Source: Thalassotalea psychrophila
GTDB lineage: Bacteria; Pseudomonadota; Gammaproteobacteria; Enterobacterales; Alteromonadaceae
DNA length: 64,000 bases
Direction: 5' to 3'
Assembly (NCBI RefSeq): GCF_031583595.1
Contig: NZ_CP134145.1
Span: 2,542,001-2,606,000 of the forward strand
A program made the translations under genes and the position numbers. Below, piece by piece: positions 26,867 through 35,130 of this stretch; position 1 is the stretch's first letter; each line of letters starts with the position of its first letter. Below the pieces are notes generated by a model. It was not told where the DNA came from. It did not search any database and saw only the letters and a list, made by a program, of their open reading frames with translations.

Positions 26867-27748
26867 ATGGCTGTTTTAGATAAAGGGATATGGTATCCAA
26901 ATAAAGACGTACATGAACTAACTGAAGAAGATAGCTTCCATCTTCCAGAGATTGCAGAAGCTGATAGATATCACTTATACATGTCATATGCATGCCCGTT
27001 TGCACACCGCCCTTATTTAGTGATTAATTTACTTGGCTTAGACCATGTGATTGCCACGTCATCTGTTGCAGCAAAGCGCTATGAAGATGGTTGGTTATTT
27101 GATGAAGAAAACGCAGATGAAATCAATGATACTCATAGCTTGGTGGAATTATATCAAAAAGCCAATTCGAACTACTCTGGCAGAGTCACTGTACCTGTGC
27201 TGTGGGACAAGAAGGAAAATACCATTGTTGGTGATGACTCATCTTCTATGGCGATGGATTTAGCTACAAATTGGCTACCTTTAGCGAAGAATCCAATTGA
27301 ACTTGTGCCTGATAATCTAAAAGGTGAAATCACATCCCTAAGTGATTGGCTGCACCAACATGTTAATAGAAAAGTCTATCATGTGGGATTTGCAACTAAC
27401 CAGTCTTCATATGATGCAGCCAGTGAAGTGCTATTTGAGGCACTGGAGCAATTGAACACGAGACTAGGAAAATCTCGATACCTACATGGTGAAAAGATCA
27501 CCTTATCTGATTTATTTTTGTTACCAACATTAGTTCGTTTCGAAGCTATCTACGAAGTGCACTTTAAGGCAAACAAGAAGCAGCTAAAGTCTTTTGAACA
27601 CCTATATAGATATATGTTGGATCAAGTCGCCATTCCCAAAATCAGAGAAACCATTGATTTGGAATACATGAAAGTGCATTACTATTTTTCGCATAAGCAT
27701 ATCAATCCCTATGGCATCGTTCCTTCAGGGCCAGAAATGTCTTGGTAA
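26867..27748 (+). CDS. Xi-class glutathione transferase (glutathionyl-hydroquinone reductase-like)
   Basis: A 293-residue protein similar to the YqjG/Xi-class family. The catalytic cysteine is C43 in YMSYACPFAHRP (CPWAHR in classical members), in an N-terminal thioredoxin-fold domain, followed by an all-helical C-terminal domain (about 135-290). These enzymes reduce glutathionyl-hydroquinones to hydroquinones using glutathione. The Trp-to-Phe change in the active-site motif is notable but conservative. It is the first gene of a plus-strand unit with a DsbA-like protein and a DUF1330 protein, controlled from the LysR promoter region. Confidence 0.85.
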   Translation: MAVLDKGIWYPNKDVHELTEEDSFHLPEIAEADRYHLYMSYACPFAHRPYLVINLLGLDHVIATSSVAAKRYEDGWLFDEENADEINDTHSLVELYQKANSNYSGRVTVPVLWDKKENTIVGDDSSSMAMDLATNWLPLAKNPIELVPDNLKGEITSLSDWLHQHVNRKVYHVGFATNQSSYDAASEVLFEALEQLNTRLGKSRYLHGEKITLSDLFLLPTLVRFEAIYEVHFKANKKQLKSFEHLYRYMLDQVAIPKIRETIDLEYMKVHYYFSHKHINPYGIVPSGPEMSW

Positions 27749-27795
27749 GTCCAAATATATCATTAATATTTAAACTAATTTGTTAGGAAAACCCT

Positions 27796-28440
27796 ATGAA
27801 ACATAAACTTAAAATTGACTTTTTTCACGATGTTATTTGCGGTTGGTGTTATGTATTGTCACCACGATTGCGCCAACTCGCTAAAGAAATGGATTTGGAT
27901 ATACATCATCATGCTTTTGCATTGTCAGCAAACAAAAACGAGATGATAGGAAAATTTGGGTCAATGAAAAAAGCGAAAAATATCATTCTAGGACATTGGC
28001 AACAATGTGCTCTGGCCGATGACCAAAAGCGTGTTAATGTCGAAGGTATGCGCGAAAAATCTTTCGAATACCCTACATCTACACCTGGTTTAATTGCTTG
28101 CAAAGCGGCACAGAAACAGGGGGGGCAGCAAGAGTATTGGGATTACTTTGATGCGGTGACACATGCACATATGAGTGAAAACCGTAATATAGCTGATTTG
28201 GGTGTCCTCGCAAATATTGCCGATGAAGTTGGACTAGATAAACAGCGATTTTTACAAGACTATTCATCCTCAGATAGAGTGCAAGAGATTAATCGAGACC
28301 GAAAGCTAGCGCGTAAATTTGACATTCAATCGACACCTTCATTGGTGGTAAATGATCAATGGTTGATATCAGGTGCACTACCATTAAGTGAATTACGCAG
28401 CCAACTAAGGCAAATACAGCAACAAGAAAATGCAGCCTAA
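27796..28440 (+). CDS. DsbA-family oxidoreductase (FrnE/2-hydroxychromene isomerase-like)
   Basis: A 214-residue cytoplasmic thioredoxin-fold protein with a redox-active CGWC motif (C15, C18) straight after the first strand (KIDFFHDVICGWC), a helical insertion, and a C-terminal cis-proline region (QSTPSLVVNDQWLISGALP). There is no signal peptide, so it is not a periplasmic DsbA. FrnE-type proteins act in polyketide modification and thiol stress. It lies 47 bp after the GST gene with AGGAAAA before the ATG. Confidence 0.85.
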   Translation: MKHKLKIDFFHDVICGWCYVLSPRLRQLAKEMDLDIHHHAFALSANKNEMIGKFGSMKKAKNIILGHWQQCALADDQKRVNVEGMREKSFEYPTSTPGLIACKAAQKQGGQQEYWDYFDAVTHAHMSENRNIADLGVLANIADEVGLDKQRFLQDYSSSDRVQEINRDRKLARKFDIQSTPSLVVNDQWLISGALPLSELRSQLRQIQQQENAA

Positions 28441-28487
28441 TCCGCTATAAATAAACGTAAGTTTGGCAATCAAGAAAAGAGATAATT

Positions 28488-28790
28488 ATGAAATGTTATG
28501 TCATTACAAACTATAGTATCGACCCAACTAAACTAGAAGGTTATGCTGACTATCCTCAAAAAGCATCAGCAGTAACAACTAAATTTGGAGGCCGTTTACT
28601 TGTCGCTTCACTGGATAGCCAAATAGTTGAAGGTAACCCTGAAGAAGTAACTGTAATCATTGAATTTGAATCAAAAGAACAAGCACAAAAATGGTATGCT
28701 TCGAAAGAATATACCGCCATTAAAGGTTTACGTATAAACGCAACTAAGGCAGGCTGGCTAATATTTGCTGATCAATTTGAAGTTTCCTAG
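28488..28790 (+). CDS. DUF1330 domain protein
   Basis: A 100-residue protein with the ferredoxin-like fold of DUF1330: AVTTKFGGRLLVA, then TVIIEFESKEQAQKWYASKEYTAI cut short here. The family is often found with oxidoreductases and isomerases, function unknown. It ends the LysR-linked plus-strand unit; a hairpin follows 13 bp after the stop. Confidence 0.85.
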   Translation: MKCYVITNYSIDPTKLEGYADYPQKASAVTTKFGGRLLVASLDSQIVEGNPEEVTVIIEFESKEQAQKWYASKEYTAIKGLRINATKAGWLIFADQFEVS

Positions 28791-28803
28791 TTATTTTTGT
28801 ACC

Positions 28804-28829
28804 AAGCAGTCCGATGGTGGCTGCTTTTT
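28804..28829 (+). terminator. Terminator of the GST-DsbA-DUF1330 unit
   Basis: AAGCAG / CTGCTT, extended inward by about two pairs, is followed by TTT. It lies directly after the DUF1330 stop codon. Confidence 0.6.
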
Positions 28830-29245
28830 AGCACCTAGTAAAAGTATCCAAAGTTGCAAAATACTATACTAGGCTCGAAGTTAACGCCTAGTTATGGAAG
28901 CTCAACGACAGCTTTGAGCTGTGACCTCACTCACAAGCGATCATAAAATCTCGGTGAAATATTATCATGGCTTCACAAAAGTTTGGTGTACCCTTATGCT
29001 CAAAATTACTGTTATGGTCGCGAAGGTCAACGTCTGCTTAGCAGAACAAGTTTAAAATAAAGACGACTAACCGAATAGCTGAGATTGGCACAAATGCGAC
29101 GGTCGCAATGAAAGAATTAAGTTCCCACGAAGACTAATTCTCGAAAAACAGCAACGGAGGTAGTGGCATTTCAAATTATAAATGTGCCTGTCTTTTCTGC
29201 CTTTTGCTGTCCGTAAAAATTATTGAGTGCTATTTAAATAATAAT
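28830..29245. other. Gene-free border between the redox cluster and the gamma-mobile trio
   Basis: No coding region was recognised. A small hairpin CTAGGC / GCCTAG sits at 28869-28891 and GCTCAA / TTGAGC follows at about 28910-28930. This would be the left border of a minimal element, but no direct repeat with the right border was found by eye. Confidence 0.4.
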
Positions 29246-29884
29246 TTATACAGATAATATTTTTTCGATCGCTGTTATAAAACCAGCCTTAAATATTAAA
29301 TTGCCATCTTCATCTTTAACCTTACCGCGCTTGTCTGTCGTCCATCCTTTTTTAATAAGCACTTTGGGATCAATTGCATGTAAAAGTGCTGTTCGCTCTT
29401 GTGTATATAAATAATGATGAGGTACAGATTGTTGTGAATTATCAGCCATTCCCCTATTTGCCACTACTGGTCTTAGATCAATATTTATACCTGCGTGTTC
29501 CTTCGCTAATTGAAGTTGTCCTTTTAATCGACTTTTTTCTGCAATTAAATCCCGTACCAGCCACATGATACGACGATCTGTTATTTCGTCAACCCAAGAG
29601 TCTTTCTCTTGAACTTTATTTGAAATGACCTTTAGCGGCTTTTTGAACACAGCCCAAGATTCAATTAATACACGGTATTTTTCACCAGTCTTATTTCTAA
29701 TGGCCTGAGCTTTAGGTCCGTAAGCTGCTGCACTTAGACGGCCAATTGTGGCTATTGAAAAATCACTCCCCCCCCGTTCTGCCTGATCAGTGCAGACTTT
29801 ATGAATTATGTCTAAAGACCTTGCTGTTCTGGAAGTTACGTCTTGTTTGAGCTTTTCACAAAGCTCATTAGGTTCATGGATCAT
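29246..29884 (-). CDS. gmtX: Gamma-mobile-trio protein GmtX
   Basis: A 212-residue protein with a basic N-terminal region (LKQDVTSRTARSLDIIHKVC), a helical middle rich in Lys and Arg with KSRLKGQLQLAKEHAG, and no catalytic motif that I recognise. It is identified mainly by position: it overlaps the 3' end of gmtZ by four bases (ATGA) and completes the Y-Z-X order of gamma-mobile-trio elements. In these elements all three genes are needed for mobility; GmtX is the least understood. Cargo genes usually follow its 3' side, here toward lower coordinates. Confidence 0.75.
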   Translation of the reverse strand: MIHEPNELCEKLKQDVTSRTARSLDIIHKVCTDQAERGGSDFSIATIGRLSAAAYGPKAQAIRNKTGEKYRVLIESWAVFKKPLKVISNKVQEKDSWVDEITDRRIMWLVRDLIAEKSRLKGQLQLAKEHAGINIDLRPVVANRGMADNSQQSVPHHYLYTQERTALLHAIDPKVLIKKGWTTDKRGKVKDEDGNLIFKAGFITAIEKILSV

Positions 29885-32800
29885 ACTTCCTCCAGTATGG
29901 GTTTGTTAAAGCCTAAATTATTCTGATTACCGAGTAAGATGTTCTTCACTTCATCCCGAAGTGGTGTGAGTTGATTTTCATCCTTTAAATCATCCAAAAA
30001 TAAGTCTGCGTTCATCAGTTTTTCAACATTTCCCCATGACTTAAAACGGCTTAGTAGGAGTTCGCTCATTTGGTTGCCAACTGCTAATTGTTGTTCTGGC
30101 GAAAGCAGATACATTTTTGGTTCCATACCATTTTGTTTAGCCATTTTATCGATAAGCTGGGAACGTCTTGGGTTGGCGGTTGATGCGTCCGCAAGCGCAT
30201 AAATAGTTGCGTTTTGACATACTGTACTTAGCTGATGGAACTCGCTATTTGTTTCTTCAAGGCTCCACCCCATACTGGAAGAGGCTGTATTGGTAACTAA
30301 CATATTCTCGGTTGTTGAGTCATTCTTGATGGATTCATTTAAAAGGGCAATACATTGACTAACGAGTCTCGCAAGATATACCGTGTCAGTCGCGTACATA
30401 CTGGTTTCTTTAGCGACCATTTCAAGGTTTGACTCAGCCTTTTCTAATTCAATTGATTTAGTGAATAGATTGTCACTTGTCTCGCAGTCATACCGCTCAT
30501 CTTCTAGCTTTTCAATATGAATAAGAAGGTCGCTCTCTTTTTGTTTAACGCCATACTGCTTTAATGAAATTTCGTTGAAGACTGCGGTCAAACCGCCTAA
30601 AAATGCCGGGCTTGTAATAAAGAACCTACAACGGATACAGTTCTTTTCACCCAAATGTCCAGCAACTACCGGCAAGTATTTTTTATATTTAACATTGACT
30701 TTTTCAACGTCACCACCTTGTTCACATTTACCACCACCCATAGGACATATTCCAATATCAGTAAAAGAAAAGGCTGATGTAGGATGGTTACCGTGTAATT
30801 TGTTAAAGACTAACGAGTCGTTAGGAACTAATGACTCCCTTATTTCTTCAAATTTTTTATTGCGTATTTGTTGTTGGATTCGTGCAGGGGCAGTTGCCAT
30901 AGCTCGTTTTTCTGCTTTATTGAGTTCATCGCGCATTTCAGCAATACCAATCTTGGTATAGTATATAGTCATCACTATTCTAGCATGGCCTACCAACTTT
31001 TGAACGATATGGATTGGCACTTTGGCATCAACGACAAATGCTGTAATCAAACTCACGCGCATCGCATGGGGTGTATATTCTGATTTGTAGGAGTTTAGGC
31101 TATTGTATTTATTTACCTTGGTTGTAAGTGGGTTATCACTCCGTTCAATTTGATGCAGCACATAAGATAGCGCTTTGCCAAAGATAGGTTGCTGGTGCGG
31201 ATTGAAATCATTATGTTGTCTAAACAAAAAACAATTACGACCTCGTTGCTCCAACTTATTTGAGCCTATGGGGTTTGTAAGTTTTAGGTCAGTCCATTTT
31301 GTCGGCTCTGTAATGGGGTTATATTTTGATTGCCATTTACGAAGCTTTATCATCCAATACGGTAAGTTTTCAGGCGTCCAAGGAATATCGTAACCACCTT
31401 CACCAAAAGCAGTCTTATTTGTAGTGAAATGTAAGCCTAGTTCATTTTCTGAATACTCTTTCAAAAAGCCTTGTTTTTTTGTGAGTCCAGCCAAAGAACC
31501 TGTATTACTACACCACTTAATTTTACCGCCGACAAATTCAGGTACTTTTTTATCTGCTTCACCACTGTCACACCAGAGTATTTGTTGACCTCGCGCAGGC
31601 ACACACAACAAAGTAAACAGAGCAAAAAATCTAGCTGGCGACCACATTTGGTAGACTCTCTCGTTATACGCTCCGATTAATTTCCCTGTGTGCTTACCCT
31701 CACGTCTATCTTTCTTTACATACCGATAGACGCAATCGGGGTCGTTTCTATCAATTAATGACAAGTCAACATCAAACCAATCGTTTTCTACAAGACCTTG
31801 TATGTTAGTTAAGTCGCTAAAGTTTTTGGCTGTCAAGGGAATAATCCATTCTCTTGCGGCAACCACATACGTATAAGCTAGAACAGGTTTGCAGGATTCG
31901 TCTAGTTTGTTTTGTTTTATTTCCAATAAAGTACTTTGAAAATTATTTAACGGATTACGGTAGCCAGGGTGAATATTTCTTTCGTGATCGTCATCAAGTG
32001 TACATAGTTCAACAAGGCAAGAATCAATAAACTCCAGGACAATGGTATGGAATGTCATCTTGGCTTTTTCACCAAAATAATTTAGAAAAGACTCATATTG
32101 TTGAATATTGATTCTTGTCGTTTTAAGCAGAAATTGTTCGGGTGATTCAGGAAGATTATTACCCATGATAAACTGGGCTATAAATACAATTAAAGTTCGT
32201 CTTTTGTGAACTAGTCCAGCCTGAATATTAGCAATATACGAATCATATATTTTTCCCCACTTTTCATACCTCAGTCCTATATCTTTACGAGTAAAAGGTT
32301 TCTTTATATCTAAAAATCCGTACCATGTGCCAAAATTCACCCAATTGTTTTGATAAACCCCATATGGAGAAGCAGGTAAGCGCGGGTCTTCTTTATAGCG
32401 CTTATTGTACTCAAAATGAGACTGGATGCCGAGGTTAATAGCGGCTTTCGAGGCCTCTTGGATGGTTTTGTACAAGTCAGGTTTTAAGTTGCCTAGATAG
32501 CCGTACCATTTGCCAAAGGCCTCCCAATCGTTTTGATAAGTACCGCTTGGAGTAGAAGTTAAGCGCGGGTCTTCATTATATCGATTTTTGTACTCAGGTG
32601 TTGACCGAATGCCGAGCTTAATAGCAGCTTGTGAGGCTTCTTGGATGGTTTTATAAAAGTCAGGTTTTTCCTTGCCTAGAAAGCCGTACCATGAGTCAAA
32701 GTTCTCCCAGTCATTTTGATAAAAATCGTCTGGAGAAGCAGTTAAACGCGGGTCTTCTTTATATCGATTTTGGTACTCAAGTATTGACTGAATGCCGAGC

Positions 32801-33396
32801 TTAATAGCAGATTGTGAGGCTTCTTGGATAGTTTTATAAAAGTCAGGTCTTTCCTTGCCTAGATAGCCGTACCATGTGCCAAAGGGCTCCCAATTTTTTT
32901 GATAAGTCTCACTTGGAGCAGAAGGTAAACGCGGGTCTTCTTTATAGCGCTTTTTGTACTTAAGTTGAGACTGAATACCGAGATTAATAGTAGCTTGCGA
33001 GGCTTCTTGGATGGTTTTGTATAAGTCAGATTTTTCCGTACCTAGATAGCCGTACCATGAGCCAAAGGCCTCCCAATCGTTTTGATAAAAACCATTGGGA
33101 GAAGCAGGTAAGCGGGGATCTTCTTTATAGCGCTTATTGTATTCAGATTGAGACTGAATGCCGAGCGTAATAGCAGATTGCGATGCTTCTTGGATGGTTT
33201 TGAATAAGTCAGGTTTTTCCTTGCCTAGATAGCAGTACCATTTGCCAAAGGCCTCCCAATCGTTTTCATAAATTTTGTTTGGACAAGCAGGTAAGCGCTT
33301 GTCTTCTTTATAGCGCTTTTTGTACTCAAGTATTGACTGAATATAGAGTTTAATAGCAGCTTGCGAGGCTTCTTGGATGGTACTGTATTTATTCAT
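29881..33396 (-). CDS. gmtZ: Gamma-mobile-trio integrase GmtZ
   Basis: A protein of about 1171 residues. The N-terminus has six tandem 61-residue repeats (each starting TIQEAS and containing RYKEDPRL and WYGYLG), the phage-integrase repeat unit type. The C-terminal half carries a tyrosine-recombinase-like core: an arginine region near LLCVPARGQQILW, HAMRVSLITAF for the H-x-x-R box, then GHARIVMTIYYTK with the candidate nucleophile Tyr. Downstream are cysteine-rich segments (CPMGGGKCEQGG and CIRCRFF) that may bind zinc. ATG 33396 overlaps the gmtY stop as ATGAATAA and has AAGGA eight bases upstream, so it is preferred over the TTG 21 bases earlier. It acts with GmtY and GmtX in element mobility. 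Confidence 0.85.
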   Translation of the reverse strand: MNKYSTIQEASQAAIKLYIQSILEYKKRYKEDKRLPACPNKIYENDWEAFGKWYCYLGKEKPDLFKTIQEASQSAITLGIQSQSEYNKRYKEDPRLPASPNGFYQNDWEAFGSWYGYLGTEKSDLYKTIQEASQATINLGIQSQLKYKKRYKEDPRLPSAPSETYQKNWEPFGTWYGYLGKERPDFYKTIQEASQSAIKLGIQSILEYQNRYKEDPRLTASPDDFYQNDWENFDSWYGFLGKEKPDFYKTIQEASQAAIKLGIRSTPEYKNRYNEDPRLTSTPSGTYQNDWEAFGKWYGYLGNLKPDLYKTIQEASKAAINLGIQSHFEYNKRYKEDPRLPASPYGVYQNNWVNFGTWYGFLDIKKPFTRKDIGLRYEKWGKIYDSYIANIQAGLVHKRRTLIVFIAQFIMGNNLPESPEQFLLKTTRINIQQYESFLNYFGEKAKMTFHTIVLEFIDSCLVELCTLDDDHERNIHPGYRNPLNNFQSTLLEIKQNKLDESCKPVLAYTYVVAAREWIIPLTAKNFSDLTNIQGLVENDWFDVDLSLIDRNDPDCVYRYVKKDRREGKHTGKLIGAYNERVYQMWSPARFFALFTLLCVPARGQQILWCDSGEADKKVPEFVGGKIKWCSNTGSLAGLTKKQGFLKEYSENELGLHFTTNKTAFGEGGYDIPWTPENLPYWMIKLRKWQSKYNPITEPTKWTDLKLTNPIGSNKLEQRGRNCFLFRQHNDFNPHQQPIFGKALSYVLHQIERSDNPLTTKVNKYNSLNSYKSEYTPHAMRVSLITAFVVDAKVPIHIVQKLVGHARIVMTIYYTKIGIAEMRDELNKAEKRAMATAPARIQQQIRNKKFEEIRESLVPNDSLVFNKLHGNHPTSAFSFTDIGICPMGGGKCEQGGDVEKVNVKYKKYLPVVAGHLGEKNCIRCRFFITSPAFLGGLTAVFNEISLKQYGVKQKESDLLIHIEKLEDERYDCETSDNLFTKSIELEKAESNLEMVAKETSMYATDTVYLARLVSQCIALLNESIKNDSTTENMLVTNTASSSMGWSLEETNSEFHQLSTVCQNATIYALADASTANPRRSQLIDKMAKQNGMEPKMYLLSPEQQLAVGNQMSELLLSRFKSWGNVEKLMNADLFLDDLKDENQLTPLRDEVKNILLGNQNNLGFNKPILEEV
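32284..33381 (-). repeat. Six in-frame 183-bp tandem repeats within gmtZ
   Basis: Each unit encodes 61 residues, with fixed positions TIQEAS, SxxEYxxRY, EDPRL, NDWExF, WYGYLG and PDxYK. Conservation is highest in units 2-5; unit 1 has CPNKIYEN and WYCYLG, and unit 6 diverges at its end (DIKKPFTRK). DNA similarity between units is high enough to allow copy-number change by slippage or recombination. Confidence 0.92.
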
Positions 33397-34807
33397 CGGT
33401 TTCATCCTTATGCTCAAAAGTTAAGGAGGTTCTTACATTCTTTTCTAAACGGCACAGTTCGGCTCGTATTTCTTTTGGCGATTTAGATTTATAGTCATCC
33501 TGAGACTTTGCCGACTTGTGGTGGGCGGCATTTGCTATGTAGAGTTGGCTAACGTTAGCTTCTTCTAAGCGATTTATGTAAGCGTATCTATGTCCATGTG
33601 GGGTTGTCCCTAAATCTTTATCAGCGACAAGGCCAATGCGTTTCACTGCGTTTCTGTGCTTTCTTTCAAAGGCGTCGATTGAGTATGGGTCGCCATTTTT
33701 GTTTGTAAAAGCAAAAGGGTGAGGTCTTTTTTTATTAGGTTTAACATATTGTTTTGCCAGATATAGCCTCCAATAAAACAAGAACTCTTTACCCGCTGAT
33801 GGTTCAAACCAATGCACAACCATGAAATTGCCTTTCATCGAACTTAATTTATTATTTTTCCAGCCCGCATGTATCTTCTTGGAACTTTCATATTTAGTTC
33901 GGGGCTTCATGTTGAAATTCTTTGCAAGTGTTTCTTCGCGTATTTCAAGCCTCCCCTTTGTGTAAAAACAAGGAGAGTGGCCGATTTCTGGATGGAAGAC
34001 TGTAACCAAGGCATCTTCAGGATCTTCTGGATGAGGAGTAACATCGTCAATCCAGAGATGAAAAGGCTCTGATCGTCTTAATCCGCCAAAGTGAATGAGA
34101 ATTGTTATTAAAATATCTCTAAGTTCTAATCTGGTATAAGCTGGTCCGCATGGTAAGCTGCAAGGCTTAACGAAGCCCTTGAAAAGCAAATCATTGATGT
34201 GTTCATCAGGAAATCTTTTTGCTGCATAATCAATATCAGTCGCTCTGTCATCCTGTTTATAGCGAACATTTCTTGAGAGCTTGTTCATTTCTATAGCTGA
34301 CTTGTGTGACCATGTATGACCTAGGAATGCATTTGAATGTTTATGTGAATAAGCAGCCCAATTCAACCGTTCTTCATGGTTCGTTGCTGCTCGCCACGGG
34401 TTAAGGTTCACATTATTATCCATGCCTTTATTCTTACAAAGCCAGTCAGAATATTGAGTAATATATGAAATAGTCTTATTAGCAGATTGAATACTCTTTT
34501 TTGACCAGCGCAGGCCCGTAGAGTCGACGCCATCTCTGTTAACGGTTCCTGTAAAAAGCTTATCCGCAAAAGCTTTGAAAAGATCAGAGGGATTTTTGTA
34601 ATAAGCTTCATTGAATTCAACAAACTCAACAAGCAAGCAAACGGAACGCACACTCGCATCAAGCCAAGATTGACTCATGTGCATATTATAAATTGAGTAG
34701 TCTAGGTATGACTTTAAGATCCCTTGTTTAGTAAAGATAACAGGCAATCGAATTTGGGTATTTCCATCAATATGTACAGTAGTTCTAATGACCACTGGGT
34801 GGCTCAT
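33389..34807 (-). CDS. gmtY: Gamma-mobile-trio recombinase GmtY
   Basis: A 472-residue tyrosine recombinase. The catalytic part is C-terminal: an arginine in HFGGLRRSEPFHL (about residue 245), HGHRYAYINRL for H-x-x-R, AAHHKSAKSQDDY with the late His and the likely nucleophile Tyr. The N-terminal 200 residues hold a SAM-like helical DNA-binding region. It is the first gene of the trio, with GGAGGATGAAGT before the ATG. Its stop overlaps the gmtZ start, so translation is coupled. A 19-bp palindrome lies directly upstream. Confidence 0.85.
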   Translation of the reverse strand: MSHPVVIRTTVHIDGNTQIRLPVIFTKQGILKSYLDYSIYNMHMSQSWLDASVRSVCLLVEFVEFNEAYYKNPSDLFKAFADKLFTGTVNRDGVDSTGLRWSKKSIQSANKTISYITQYSDWLCKNKGMDNNVNLNPWRAATNHEERLNWAAYSHKHSNAFLGHTWSHKSAIEMNKLSRNVRYKQDDRATDIDYAAKRFPDEHINDLLFKGFVKPCSLPCGPAYTRLELRDILITILIHFGGLRRSEPFHLWIDDVTPHPEDPEDALVTVFHPEIGHSPCFYTKGRLEIREETLAKNFNMKPRTKYESSKKIHAGWKNNKLSSMKGNFMVVHWFEPSAGKEFLFYWRLYLAKQYVKPNKKRPHPFAFTNKNGDPYSIDAFERKHRNAVKRIGLVADKDLGTTPHGHRYAYINRLEEANVSQLYIANAAHHKSAKSQDDYKSKSPKEIRAELCRLEKNVRTSLTFEHKDETDE

Positions 34808-34823
34808 ACTTCATCCTCCCATA

Positions 34824-34842
34824 TAATATATAGTATATATTA
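34824..34842. promoter_or_regulatory. Perfect palindrome in front of gmtY
   Basis: TAATATATAGTATATATTA is a perfect inverted repeat (9-bp arms, one central base) located 17 bp upstream of the gmtY start, flanked by CTCCC and GGGGGG. It overlaps the likely promoter, so it may be an operator for self-repression or a recombinase-binding site at the element's end. The rest of the gap to 35130 has no recognisable feature. Confidence 0.5.
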
Positions 34843-35130
34843 GGGGGGAGCACGCTAATTATCAAGCGATGTTCATGATAAATTTAAAGAGATAAACTAC
34901 TATTAGGGGAAAAATGGTATATTAAATATGGGGGTTATACTCGCAGAAAGTGCATTTATTCCAAGAGCAGCCATTGGTCACTTGTAGGATCAGACTTTTC
35001 CATTCACTTGGTGGACGAAATACAGGTTCAATATAATTTAGTGGATACATATATAATTATTTTCATTAAAATGGTTTAACAACATAGAAAATTTTAGACA
35101 AAGCTAAATCCATATAAACTAGCAAATGAA

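Larger units (their letters stand above)
29246..34842 (-). mobile_element. Gamma-mobile-trio (GMT) element core
   Basis: Three overlapping genes gmtY-gmtZ-gmtX encode two tyrosine-recombinase-like proteins and a small accessory protein, the signature of GMT mobile elements of Gammaproteobacteria. A perfect palindrome lies just before gmtY. Attachment sites are not resolved: right of gmtY a chromosomal-type gene begins 320 bp away, and left of gmtX a gene-free 400 bp precedes the redox cluster. Either this is a cargo-poor element, or cargo extends left through the redox cluster and the AbiTii gene. Confidence 0.75.

Noticed and set aside
28865..28935. Possible integron attC site (TTAACGCCTAG followed by a hairpin)
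   Set aside because: No matching GGCGTTA-type partner within 130 bp and no integron integrase in the window.
30575..31680. Several plus-strand frames of 69-128 codons opposite gmtZ
   Set aside because: They are complementary shadows of the gmtZ coding strand, without ribosome sites or recognisable motifs.
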